From Lenisia limosa (Eukaryota > Breviatea), in contig LPNZ01009472.1 of the NCBI GenBank assembly GCA_001655205.1, positions 1 to 52,978 on the forward strand: a stretch of DNA of 52,978 nucleotides. The letters are read 5' to 3'. Made by a program: the position numbers and the translations under genes. The notes below the pieces were generated by a model, which worked only from the letters and a program-made list of their open reading frames with translations, was not told where the DNA came from and made no database searches. This document shows positions 34,001-46,005 of this stretch, in pieces (within the stretch, counting starts at the first letter, position 1; every line of letters starts with the position of its first letter).

Positions 34001-35162
34001 ACCCTTGTGTATTGTCAGCCAACAGAGTTGATTTTGGTTTTTTTTCACAAATTTTCCACTCCCCCNNNNNNNNNNNNNNNNNNNNNNNNNNNNNNNNNNN
34101 NNNNNNNNNNNNNNNNNNNNNNNNNNNNNNNNNNNNNNNNNNNNNNNNNNNNTGGAAGAGGCCATTTACTCGGCTCTTCAAGAGGCCCTCTCTGTTCTGA
34201 AGGACCAAACACAGAAAAAGGTTGGTATGGGTGATTTGCTTTTTTAATCGGATGGGTGAATATTTTCATTGTACAGATGGGAATTCTCCTTGGAGACGAA
34301 CTCGAGCTGAGACGGCAACTGGAGCAGATGGACTGGATGGAAGGCTTCCTCCGTATGCAGCAGCGCGCCCTATCACCTGTAGACTTCCTGAACTCGTGGA
34401 ATCGCCACACTCAGATGCGGGGGGAGGTGCACGCCTTCAACCACTTCAGAGCCCAAGTTGAGGTTCAACCCGACCTGAAGGTGCGATAGCGGCACACTAG
34501 ACATAGAGAGAATTACTCGATAAAATCTCGATAAATATCAATAATAATAATACTATTTTGCAAGTCTTTGGGGACCATAATTAGTATCTCTTTTGGGCCG
34601 AGTAGACCAGTTCATTTCGATTTGAGATGCTCCCTATCTTGGTATTAATGTATCCAGCTTATTGGATCTGTGGATGTGGTCACCGAGGAGCATGCAATGC
34701 AAGATGACCGTGAGCGCGAAGAACAGAGCTGGGCGCGAGGCGACGACGCCAAGTAAGATCCGGAATTTCAGGATGTTCAAAATACTGAAATAAAATAAAA
34801 TATTTTCTCGGTGTTCCTAAACAAAGTGAAATGACATGACCTCATAGGGACATGGCGCAAAGGGCGACGACAGAGTTCCGAGCCTCCCTCTTCCGCTCAG
34901 GTCCTGGCCCTGAGGATGTAGGAGGGAGGGGTATCTACAAATACAGGGGATTTACTATGTCATCATGGAGAATTTGTAACAAACCATGTAACTGTTTAGG
35001 CTCCAACTGACAGCCACTCGTCACCGTTCGTGAAAAGAACTGCTGTGGGAGGGGAGAGGGGGAACAGTGAGAATGTTTGAAAAATTTTTCAATTCAAGCT
35101 TTCATCTAACTTTCTAGGACTTATGGACGGATGCACTTCGTTCGCGAAGAGACAGGTCTTAA
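31038..35162 (+). CDS. PARP-like domain plus tandem B-box zinc finger and helical region
   Basis: Probably one gene. N-terminal exons: MSQRPEYEASDFLSKQTP, LSKQSDEWGRLEYLLKLS, VVNAWAVGNPHLTMQFEKK, then QLILDSWVDATCLTEHNSVS with VCTRGFRFPP, HYGSGRRLYEFILCK, GRSYCLEEGIAVSARPSIPE, GYNSVYLHKEDDQNAS and YHHEYLLLDPSQV. The last part is the PARP-type end (EY...DPxQ). Next comes a B-box of the CxxC...FCxxDxAxLCxxCDxxVHxAN type: ICDVCNENSATLFCREDQAR, LCDECDEE (32935-33024) and VHSANKLVARHIRVPLHE. A second B-box follows: CATHNLPVEFFCPVCQIP, gap, CVHCKMIGSHSSGEAAAHKL. Then a helical region with EEAIYSALQEALSVLKDQTQ and LLGDELELRRQLEQMDWMEG, ending DLWTDALRSRRDRS (stop 35162). The link between 32740 and 32935 is unresolved; if no splice bridges the stop near 32778, these are two adjacent genes. 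Gaps are at 33354 and 34066. Confidence 0.7.
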
Positions 35163-35309
35163 ACGGGGATTAGGTTTATCTTTCTTATTTCTGCTTCATC
35201 AAAGCGGTCAATGTATGTACATTATAATAGCAAAGAGGCACCGTTACTACTTGGGTGAGCCAAAGCGTCGATCTCATGATCGTAAGAAATATAGGACCCA
35301 AGGTGCTGA

Positions 35310-38300
35310 TCAGCCTTCAACTATTTCGTCAATGGGGTATGTGGCAGGCGTCGGCGTGGACTCATCACAGGGAGTGGATGGAGACTCTTTTGAGATTGGC
35401 TCTTTATTAGCCCGGAAGATCTCGTCAATCTGGAAGTGCCCCTTAAACATGAGGGTCAACGAAAATGGTATACTAGAGCAATATAAAGGAAAAGGCATAC
35501 TTGTGGCTGCTGTGGAGGATGGTCTGAGATATGGTTGTGGGTTGTGTCAGTTTTGAAACCCCCAAGGGCAACACGGAGGTCATCGAGTGACACCTGGGGA
35601 GGGGGATAAGGTGGTTATTCTAAAACACAAAAAAGCAACAACTGATATGATAATTCCACGTTATCCAATATAATTGGAGTAACGTGTTTCATGTATGGAA
35701 AATTAATTTCGAGTCACCAAGAGAACCAAAACCAACGTTTCTATCTTCGGATATTTCTAAGAGCGCTTTCTTTGCTGCAGGTGTGTGGTCATTTCGTCGG
35801 TACCACATCCAGAGAAGAAAGCCGAAAACAATGACTATTACCCTGGGCTGGGTTAAACGCAACTATGTTCATGATTTGTATGTACTATATGACTCTCTAT
35901 GATCACATCTAAGACACACAAGGGGGGTTCAAACAGAATTCAGAACAATCCCAAATGTGAAAGGCACCTACCATTTAAACCCTCCTGGATTAAATCGATT
36001 CATTTGTTGGTGGTTCATCTTGAGCTGAAACCTTGCAAATAAGAATTATGGCAACGGGGTCATAAACTGAACAAAGGAGAAAGAGCCTACCATGTTGCTG
36101 ATGCACTGTTTTCGCTTCCAACAGATATGATAACGTAGTTGGAAGACTCTGCTGCCACCTAAGAGGTGTGTGTGTAATTGAAAAAGGGAACTTTGAAATG
36201 TTAACTGTGATAGTCTGTCAAAGAAGCTGTGGTTCACCTAGCTGTGGTTCACCTAATTCCCAACAAACAAAGTCATGATCAAGCGGCAATGTGGCCACTG
36301 ATGAGTACGACTCAAGTGGCATCACTCCAGTATCAATGATGTCAATTCCATCGTCTGAGAAAGCAACGAGGTGTCTGAAATGTCATGTGTGATGGGGGTG
36401 TGCCACTGCTCACTCTTTGTGGACATCACTATATATTACTACTATATATTATATTCTATATATCATATCATATCATATGTGTATGTACAAATATGACATG
36501 TCTATCCTAGTGGTGGACAGGTCATACCCCTTAAATGAAGACAGCGCTGATTTTGGACTCTTTTGTGGCAGTTCAGTGATCTGAATAAGTCGGCAGGGGG
36601 CTCCTAAAAATTGTCAAAAATAGTTAAACCTCAAAATAGCGTTGGAGTTTCCTGAAAAATACTCAGAGTCTCCGAGAAGAGAAGGTGGTGTGAAGCAGAC
36701 CTGATCCAATGAGCCACTCTGGGTCTGTGAAGCCCGGCCATCCGTTCTAAAACGTCAATTACGCAGGTGCGAAACCAATGCGGTACCAAAGTGGGTGGTG
36801 GGGATTTCAATGAAGTGATGATGATCCAATTATAATTGCCATTCCCCTCAAACATTCACTCCATCAGTGGGCAATGTGATGTTTCTGTCAATGAGATAAG
36901 CTGCGAGGGTCGAGTTGTACTCCGGACCTTTGTAGGTACCTCTTGAATGTGCTCGTGCAAGTTTTGGACGGGTCTACATGTTAACAAACAAGACTCTTTA
37001 CGATCTTGAATTTCGTCTCTGATTACCCCATTGAACATTGTGATAGTAAATGAGTAAATGAGTCAATCTATGTTCCCACTTTGGAACAGGTCTAAGGGTT
37101 CATTTTGGTCCCAGACCAATCGGTACAATTACAGTAGTGACACTCCGAATTCCCAAAAGGCGCCAACCAAAATACTGAAGACAAGGGTTTTAACAACGTT
37201 GCTCTCTGTTATGGAGGCAGTGGCGTGAAGAGTCTCCGGTACGAGGGGGTCAAAATGGATGGCTGTCACCTGGCCACAACGAGGCGGCTGAGAAGGAATT
37301 ACTTATGGCAGCAATCAAAACATTTCATCTTTGCACAAATGGAATACAAGTTACCTTTACATACCAGTCTACACACTAAGGGCGTAACAACAGGTTTGGA
37401 AAGATCCCATACGCCGACGCCATGATTTGGCGCAGTGCCAAGAGCAAACGCAATACTGCTCTTCTGGTCGGAAGCCAGCAGCATCACTGAGCCAGATACG
37501 CCACCGTGCTTTGGCCTTCGGAAGATGGCTTCAGACGTGACGTGGAATCTGTCATACCACTCAACTGCCACGTTGTACCTCCAGGCAAGCCTTATCAAAT
37601 AAAAAGTGATATGAATAACTTTCTTCCTTCTCAATTTCAACAAGAGTAACAAAAATCGGGATCTATCCCACCTCCAAGTCCGCAAGAAGCCCGGCCACGA
37701 GGCTCTTGTAACTGTCATATTGGAAGCCACAATTCTAGAGGTATCAGGAGCATAAGAGGGAAAAAATATGCGGTTATGTACTCTATTACCCAAGATCCTC
37801 AACAGAAAATTCGAATAATCCCCATACATGTACTATCATATACATGTACAAATAATAATAAGTGAATGTTTGTTATGCGTAAGGACACACTGTAACGCGC
37901 CGTCAGAAGTGGCGATGACGGCGAGAGGCTGCGAGTGCTGCTGTGTGAGCTAGGTCTGAAAGGAACGGTACAATATCGGATTTTATCGATGATTTATCAA
38001 AAAATTCAGTCGTGTCAGTAATGAAATACAAAGGCCTAAAGATAACTTATCAAATATGATGTCCATAAACCCTACCAACTCTGGAGAGGGACTCAATAGC
38101 AGTTACCTCCGAATTCGGCCCACTATAGTCAGTTGGAACTGGTCTGTTAGAAGTGTGGATGTCAAAGGTAGTGTAGTTATCTCAAATTCTTAGAAACAAG
38201 ATTGATCACTGTCAATAATTGCAAACATCCACAACACATTCGTGATACAATCAACATATCTCAAACCTCTCTTTCCTTGTGCTTTATTAGGAACACCTCC

Positions 38301-40498
38301 CCATTTCAAAGCACATTCAGTAAAGTCATCGGAGTGAATCTGTTCACATTAGCCTGGGCATCAAAAAACAAAATATTAAAATTAAATCACATCTGCCTTC
38401 GTGATTGTTCCATAATGAGGAAAACAGTATCTATAACAACCCTCACACAGATAAATGTTTGCAGTGTGTCATCCAGGGCTTTTGTGAGATCCAGTTTGAA
38501 GCTGAATATTCGTAATCATCTGCCGAAGAGGACAACATGTGCTTCACGTCATCTTCCCACATAGTCCACACTGGGCTACACGATGAACATGACAAACAAT
38601 AGAGCGTACCTCTTGGCAAATTGTGCTCTTGATTTAATGTCAGATAAGGATACCCGTGTTTCTTGACTGTATGCCGGAACTTCTGCCAAACCTACACAAA
38701 AAAAAACATCACAACATGGAGACAATTGAACTACATACATAAAATACCCCTTTTGCAAACCTGGGGGTGTGACCATCCGTTTAGCCTGGTGTGGCACCTA
38801 AATAGTAAACCGCAGAGAACATAGTATGCCAAAGGTGGAGGAAGTCTGAGGAGTGGTGAAGAAACAGCAAGTGGGCTGGTCAACTCGCCACTCCCTGTTC
38901 CAGATTCATAAATTAAGAATAACTCAATTTATTGCAATATTATTATGCATATCAGATAATAAAAGACAAATAAAACAAAAAATACCGTGAAAAACTTGCT
39001 AATACCTGGATTGAAGGAGCCCCCAAAATAGCAGGTCGGATAATTGTGGCTTTAGGGCAGTCCCATTCCACTATCGTTCGCTGCGAGTCTGAAAGAGTCA
39101 TTATCATACACCAATATCACAGGTATATACATCATCAACCCTGATATTAGACTCTTTCAAAACTAACCCTATTTTAGAAAAAGATCTATAATACTTACAT
39201 TTCACTGATCAGCATCAAATTTTTCCCCATACCTTTAGAAACGTAAAAGTGTGCTGTAGCGCGTAACAGACACTCTTTTGAAGCCATCCATACACTCACT
39301 TCTGAATGGAATAAGCCTGAGAACGCAAATGAATCAGCATATGAGATTGAATGTCGATCAATTATCTTACGTTCACTTTTGTGGACAACAGGGGTAGCGG
39401 AGATGACTGAGATGTCTCGACACCGCGACGGTATGGGGCATGAAATGACCTAACCAGTCAGATGGCTTTATTGGTCATAAAATCAATATTCATTAAAACT
39501 TTCCATATGTGTTACAGCCAAAGGGGGGCATGAATTGCAGTTTCGGTACTGTAGCTAGCAAGGAATCACACAATCTTCTTTCACTTTCCATTTACATTAT
39601 CCCAAAACCAACGGACCTGAACCCCGGGTGGTGGCGAGGTGTGCGCGTCGAATGTCATTGCGGACAGCGTTTTGGCCTCGAGGAACTGTGACATGTTCTT
39701 TTGGCTGAGATAGAGACTCGAATACTCCGGACCAGTGAGACTGTCAACTGACAGAAAAGAAGCCCTAGTAGGTCAAATAGGCGAAAGACCTCTGAAAACA
39801 GAACTGTTTCATATCATATCAAAAGTTTAAAGAGATAGAACATACAAATAATAATATATAATCTGATTTGTAATAAATAATCATGCCGATAATTGGCAGG
39901 GAGTCTTATGGTAATTTGTCTTTTGCAATTACCAGCTTCATACTTCAGTGGCTCTTCTGTGAGGCAAGAAAAGAGTCGGAAGACTAATGGACGAGCTGGA
40001 TGGTCATTCTTACACTATAAACAACAAATAAACCGAAACAAGAATTAAATGGCAAATTGACGTATGATATAAATAAATGAACATGAATTGTTATTATACC
40101 CTTCAACCTGAAAACTTGGCATAGGCAACCACTTCGGCGCTCCGATAAGAACACCCTTCGAAGCTGCTCAGTGTTGTTGTACTATGAACAAATGGAACTA
40201 GACCCGGGGGTTCAGTCTATCCGTTAGTACACCGAAAAGAGCCCCACCTTTTGGCTGGACGATTCGTCAAACTCTGAAGCTTCGAGCTCATCAAGGTCAA
40301 GGTCATTTTGGTACTCGCCGACGTCAAGGTCCTCAACCTGCCATGTAACAAAAGGCCAAATCGGTAAGGTGTTGGTAACCAAGTGGGAATTAAAATGAAT
40401 GATTTCGGACAAATTGGACCAACCTCAGCCAGTGCATGACAAATGATCAGGAGTAAATGCAAAAAGATGAAGGGACGTGGCACTGCAGTTATTGCCAT
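35310..40498 (-). CDS. Signal-peptide-bearing, probable type I membrane protein, many exons, unrecognised
   Basis: Family not recognised. The start at 40498 encodes a signal peptide, MAITAVPRPFIFLHLLLIIC then HALAE. An acidic exon follows, VEDLDVGEYQNDLDLDELEA. A long ectodomain is read from exons such as VPFVHSTTTLSSFEGCSYRS, RPLVFRLFSCLTEEPLKYE, FLEAKTLSAMTFDAHTSPPP, DISVISATPVVHKSE, LFHSEVSVWMASKECLLRAT, IVEWDCPKATIIRPAILGAP, SGELTSPLAVSSPLLRLPP, SQETRVSLSDIKSRAQFAKR, SQPLAVIATSDGALQCVL, GGVSGSVMLLASDQKSSIAF, VTAIHFDPLVPETLHATASI, GPEYNSTLAAYLIDRNITLP and HLVAFSDDGIDIIDTG. Near 35800-36020 a membrane span, VIVIVFGFLLWMWYRR, follows MNRFNPGGFKW; a polar tail with FKGHFQIDEIFRANKEP then reaches the stop at 35310. 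Beta-rich, propeller-like segments suggest a luminal or surface protein. It may be more than one gene; exon order alone supports one. Confidence 0.5.
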
Positions 40499-40848
40499 TT
40501 TATCTCCTTTAAACTGTTTTTTAACACAGTTAGGCTCTAATTATAATAAAAGAGGAGTAGGAGGCGCACTGATTGAGACATTTCCTTCCCATTTAACGTA
40601 ACAATTATGCCAAATCCAATTCAAAACTCAATGGTTGTGTATATCTAGTTTTTCATTAACGAAGCGGTGTTTGGGTTTTGTTTTTACCACTACATCTCTC
40701 CGCGGCCGGCTTCCTTTATCAGTTTGGGCATGATTTTCACACACAGGCCTCTTCCCCGACTCTACTACTCTCTATATGTGTAAACAATAAAGCTTCAATC
40801 TAAATATATCAGAGTATCTTTCCAGTTTATCCTCTCCCACCTGTAACT
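40499..40848. promoter_or_regulatory. Divergent spacer, type I protein / NDC1-like
   Basis: A 350 bp head-to-head spacer. AT-rich, with cctctcccac just upstream of the plus-strand ATG. No coding evidence. Confidence 0.4.
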
Positions 40849-43800
40849 ATGAAACAAGGAGAAGCTGTTTTCCTCAATCAAAGGGACAACTCAACGAGAC
40901 TTCCTGTATGCTCATTGTCAGTTAATCTTATCTTTTGCAGTCAGTTACAGCAGAATGCCTTCTTGAAGACCGGTTGAAGCGCGCCGTTTTCTTTTTTACT
41001 GGGATTAATGTTGTATTTTCCCTCTTTGCCTCAGCGTTGTTTTGGTCTCTTGGTGAGCAGAAATACCTTCCTTTTAACCAAAACAACATTTAATGAAGTA
41101 GGGCTTGCGAACTTCTTCCACCTGGTCGTTGTACTGTCGGCCTCATCCATCATCATTGCGTCATGCTTTGTTGCAGTACTCTGCTTCTTCAAAGGTCCGT
41201 TGTAACAACACTCACCCAATTGCTCCCTTGAATTAACACACCAGTTGCCCCACCATCGGTACTTAATTTGCACAAGTCGGTGTTGTTTGCTCTGACTGGT
41301 GACGCCACCCCCATCACTCTGCTCCTTGTCGTGTCTGTGTCTCTCTCTTGGGCCTCGTTGATAATGCTCATGTAGGTTAATGTCAATATTGGCCTGCTTA
41401 AAGTTTAGTTCGGTTACGTCTCTCTTTGATCTGATTATGTCGTCTCTTCTTCCTGCCATCTTCTCAGCTCCCTTTGTTGTGTTCTTCCTTGTCAGGAGGA
41501 GATTCCACGCTGTTCTCTCAGCTCCATTCTCGGTTGGTAGGGTTTAAACCGCAATTTGTTAAAAAAAGTACAAAGAACTTACAAGAGTGTGCCAAGTTGG
41601 GCTTGAGATTACGTTTTAGATTGGTGACCAGGTTCACTTGATGCACATTGTCCCAGCCTCTGTGTACACAGCAGTGGTAGCTACTGCCCCAGCGTTTATT
41701 GCAGGTCAAACCGTTTCAAGGGTCTTCACTTTTGCCATTGACGGGCCCCTCAAGTTCGTCCTCAGATATACCATGTTTGTGTGGCTTTTGCAAAGTAAAG
41801 AAACCCGTTTTTAGTGCAGCGCTACTTTGGGGTCCAATGTACAACAACTATTGGGCCTTGCTAAATCCATTTGTCATCAGATCCACGTGCCTAGTGGCTC
41901 CAAGTAATTCTCCAGGAGTGAAGTTGACGCGTCATCGTATCCCCTATCTTTTGTCGGACTCTGTTGCACTTTTGTTGCCATTCTGATCCCCACCCTCTCA
42001 GTGACTGTCTTGACCAATCTCTGGAGGAACTATCTTATTATGGTGAGACTTCAAGGTTTCTCATGAAATTACAATGATTACCTAGTTTCGATGAAAAATA
42101 CCCTTGTGATTTAATGCCTCTATTTATTTGACAAGAAAATAGAGAGTGCATGTGACATTTTTTGTAAAAAGCGTTAAGTTTCATCGAAGTGAATAATGAA
42201 TTGTGTTCACCCTTTTTGGAAGTTACTGTATCACTGAAATCTTCAGCCATGGAAACAAAGTGGGACATGCCAAACAAACTCCCATCTTGTTGCGGCTTTC
42301 AAGTCGGAATCACAAATCGTTTCGGTTAGGGGGGGGGGGGGANNNNNNNNNNNNNNNNNNNNNNNNNNNNNNNNNNNNNNNNNNNNNNNNNNNNNNNNNN
42401 NNNNNNNNNNNNNNNNNNNNNNNNNNNNNNNNNNNNNNNNNNNNNNNNNNNNNNNNNNNNNNATATTGTGCTTCGTCTGTGTTTCCATAGATGGAAAGCA
42501 TATTTTTGTCTCAAAAACTCTTTAGGCATTGTCATGTTATGAACTTCTCCATCTTGCTAAGTTTTCGGAAAAAAGGCGAAAGGAGGTTTACAGTTGCGCT
42601 GATACTTGGAGTNNNNNNNNNNNNNNNNNNNNNNNNNNNNNNNNNNNNNNNNNNNNNNNAGCGTCCAATTTTCTATTGTTCTTACCCTACAGCTGTTGAG
42701 GCTCATCTCTTGGCTCCTATCGACTCCATGTGCTCAGGACTGCAAGATATCTTATCCCCAAAGCATAAGCCAGGTATGGGGGTGAGGTTGTTTTGTATGG
42801 ATATCATAGATACAAAAAATACTTCAGTGTTCTGTTAAAATTCACATATCAGTTACCCCACAATCGATTCTATTCTTCAGAAGACTCCTATCTATTTTCA
42901 GAATCAAGGTAGGGGAACTGAAATTTACTATTCGTGTCTCCTTCTTTGGCTGAACTGAAACACCGAGGGCTTATGGAAAAATTCAGAGATTTGTCGGAGC
43001 ACATGAACTCTAGATGTCGCTATTATTTGCTTGATCCTTGTAGTCTACTGTGGGGGACACAGGAGTGGACCAACACGCTGTTGAAGCTCGTGAGGCGGAG
43101 ATCTTCGGCTCTTCTACCCACGTCATTGTTTCTGCCCAAGGTTTGGGCGAAGACATAATAGAGTTATCCTACTTATTCTAAGCTCTCATTTTTTTTGATC
43201 CTATGTTGTTGGATTATTGACACGGTTAGCCCTTTCGGCACTTTTGCTGAAGTCAATTGCTGACGACAAACTTGGACACGTCATCATGTCGGGTGCCTTT
43301 TCAAAGTCCATCACTTCCTTCATTGGTGGGTGTATACTGTTGAAGCAAAAATGGCTCTGTGTTACTTCTCTTCCTCCAACGATTGTTACAACTAACATGA
43401 TGGAACCCAATTCAGCAAAGTTTCTCCCTTAGCTTTACCCTTCAGAACTCTACAGCTCGCTCAGGACCCTTGTTGTGCGAGGCTGTACCCAGACCCCTGA
43501 GGTCATTGAGGTCACGAGAGGTTTGCTGCTGATCTTATTGTGGTGTCTTCGCGCGTATTGTATCAATGATCAGAATCCTCTTGTAATATATGCATATTCA
43601 GGATGAGCCATTGCAATTAATTATCCAGAGCTGCATATCAGTCTGCAGAACCTTGCGGATGGGCTTCGTTTGGACCTTGACGGGGTTCCCCTTCCTCCAA
43701 CTGTCGCTACCCAATTCCAGGTAAGAAGCAATGATACACACTGTTATTACAGGTGAAACCCTTTGTCTATTGTATTTACTGGTTTCTTTATCGCAAAATT

Positions 43801-43921
43801 GCCTCCTGCATCAAGAGCTGACTATGTAGGCGTTCGTGGACGGCTGGGAGTAAATCATGGTTTATGTTAATATCATTTTTTCTTTCTGCAGAAACAATCA
43901 AATCAAAAATACATTAAATAG
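40849..43921 (+). CDS. NDC1: NDC1-like transmembrane nucleoporin
   Basis: Probable membrane anchor of the nuclear pore complex. The start MKQGEAVFLNQRDNSTRLP is spliced to SVTAECLLEDRLKR, then membrane segments: AVFFFTGINVVFSLFASALF, ANFFHLVVVLSASSIIIASC, ITLLLVVSVSLSWASLIMLM, MSSLLPAIFSAPFVVFFLV and FVAILIPTLSVTVLTNLW (about 40960-42040). The soluble half includes AVEAHLLAPIDSMCSGLQDI, EAEIFGSSTHVIVSAQ, LSALLLKSIADDKLGHVIMS, LYSSLRTLVVRGCTQTPEVI and ELHISLQNLADGLRLDLDGV, ending TVATQFQKQSNQKYIK at 43921. Six-segment N-terminus plus an alpha-helical C-terminus, and the SALLLKSIADDKLG-type helix, agree with NDC1/TMEM48. The sequence match is moderate. Gaps at 42343 and 42613 remove part of the middle. 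It is tail-to-tail with the next gene across about 195 bp. Confidence 0.6.
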
Positions 43922-44116
43922 GGATGGATTACTTGGCAGCAGGCCTGGGGATGGTTTTCGACTTAGTGGTGGTTCGTGTAGTTCTGGGCTTGGTTGCAGT
44001 GCGCATGCTCCTCTTGCCTTCCTTGATCTTAGCATTCTCTTCCTATTACGGTAACAATTACAAAGAAGTTGGCGGATACGTATCAAAGCTGTGCGTTGAG
44101 TTTGGGTGAAAGAGTA

Positions 44117-45465
44117 CTAATCATTCTCAACGAGATGGTGTAGCATGCTCCAACCAACCACTTCTCGTCTGTAAGCCTCAATAGGAGGTTCGATACGTCT
44201 CCTTCCGTGAGACAGACAAGCAAGTTCGTCTACATCACCAACTGTAGAAGTTATTGTGGGCAACAAAATATAATATAAACACTATGAGAACGAAGTAAAC
44301 TGTCAAAAAAAGGACAGGGCCCAATAATATCCGATGCTAACGAGAGGGGTCAGCAGGGAGAGTGTTTGTAATTGAGAAGTTGCTGAGGTGACGAGCGGAA
44401 TTTGGGTTACGACGAGGGCGATCTGTGGTTCCTTCGTACTGAAATGGTAAAGGGTCTCCTCCACTGGGATAATAATGTTCATAATAAAGATAAACCATAC
44501 CTTGTCATTGGCCTCTCTAATCTCCAGGTGGTTGATGTTCTCTGGCATCATCCAGTTGCCGTTGCTGGGTCTGTAGGGGGGGGGGGTAAGATTGGACAAT
44601 TTATGAAACAAAAAAAACTCAAATCAACTCTGCTGACACCGCATCCCATCACTGTAAAATTGGAAAATTTATTAAACACGAAAAGCACAAAAGGAGGAAG
44701 TAAGGGATTGCAATAAGAGGGTACCAGGCTTACTGCTCATTATAGTTGATATAAAGAGCCATGAGATGTGAAGTATCGAAATGAAATGCCCCCATCAAAT
44801 TCCCCAAAATGCAGCCCACTTCTCAGGGTGACTCGAATCAAAATCAGCAAAATTACAGCCACTGAAGGTATGGATGGTAGCGGGGTCAATGTGTTTCCTT
44901 CTGTGTGCGCCCATATGCTTCATCCAGTCATTAGCAGGCTCGGACACGGCTAGAGGGTCCTTGCCGCATCGGCCGCGAGTGCCGTGGTGCGGTCTCTCGT
45001 CGCCTGTGGTCATGAGCTTGTTGGGTGGTGTCGAGACTGAAACTTGACACAAAAAGGATAGAATGCGATAGCAGAGTTATTCGGACAACGTGTGTTGAAT
45101 CACTGAGCAAAAAGGGACTATTATGGGAATAGTCGTGAAAAGGGGTTTCCTTATTTTTCCTTGGGGCAATATAAGCAATCCTCAAAATTGTTCCCCATTT
45201 AAGAGTACTGTATTCACTCTTTTGAATAGCACGCTGCCAAATAAAAATGCAGATGGGCTCTGAAGACCCCTCAGGTGCAAAAAGGTCACACACACAAAAG
45301 CAAGGGGTTTGACCAGCCAATGACTTACCATCAGGAAGGATGCCTGAAGCTGGCTGCAAATGGTTATTCAAATTAATAAAAAGGAACAGGTAAGAGAGAA
45401 TACTTATATGAAGAGCATCCGCCCTCGAAAAAACAAACCTTTTGTGGTTTAATCGGAATAGGCAT
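44117..45465 (-). CDS. Unrecognised small soluble protein, about 165 residues
   Basis: Not recognised. Exons join in phase: MPIPIKPQK (45465 leftward), PASGILPD, a long exon with VSVSTPPNKLMTTGDERPHH, GRCGKDPLAVSEPANDWMKH, MGAHRRKHIDPATIHTFSG and FADFDSSHPEK (about 44811-45040), then PSNGNWMMPENINHLEIREA, YEGTTDRPR, and a last exon GDVDELACLSHGRRRIEPPI then EAYRREVVGWSMLHHLVEND, stop at 44117. The chosen donor gtgggc near 44810 removes an apparent frameshift that reading straight on would create. No signal peptide or membrane span; His/Trp-rich. It could be a mitochondrial or ribosome-associated small protein, but nothing seen proves it. Confidence 0.55.
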
Positions 45466-46005
45466 TCTATTTTGTTTCTATTGTAGGTATAATCCAATAA
45501 TAATTGGTGTCCATGTTAAAATCTTTTTAACTGAACGTGGACGCGAAAACTACACGATCATTTAAGCAAATCTGTCCCTTGTCTTTCCCTTTTCCTCATC
45601 CCCTTTAGCTTGATTTGTTGTTATTATTTTTATTAGGTTGCTATTAAACGGGTTGCGATCGAGTCTCACAACCTAATCTACATATTAGTGTCAAAATTTC
45701 TCTACAGCCAAGCAGAGTTTGGAGATGAAAGACAGCTCTCTTTCAGCTGTATCAGCTTCAAGTACTGGGGAGAGTATCTTTATTTTTGACCATCGTTGTC
45801 ATTTTTGCTTGATTGTTTTTATTGTGGGTAAAATCTCATGCAGTAGCATATAAGCAATGCCGACAAGTGGAGGCAATACACTGTCGTAGGAACAAGGAGA
45901 GTAACCGAAAGAAGAAGGCGCATAGTGCTTCTAGGCGACTGGTGGGCAGGAGTCGTTTGTCCTCTCTTCACAAAGATGATATTGAAGCAAATTATCATTG
46001 AATAG
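45466..46005. promoter_or_regulatory. Divergent spacer upstream of CLASRP, may hold its first exon
   Basis: Lies between the small gene's ATG and the first supported CLASRP exon. A basic open stretch at about 45835-46000 (KKKAHSASRRLVGRSR) does not match the CLASRP start convincingly. The true first exon should be in this interval. Confidence 0.35.

Noticed and set aside
37225-37425. Plus-strand ORF MKSLRYEGVKMDGCHLATT
   Set aside because: The opposite strand encodes exons in phase with the type I membrane protein (VTAIHFDPLVPETLHATASI).
44795-44960. Apparent frameshift in the 44-45 kb minus-strand gene
   Set aside because: A gtgggc donor near 44810 joined to the ccctacag acceptor near 44574 restores phase, so no frameshift is needed.
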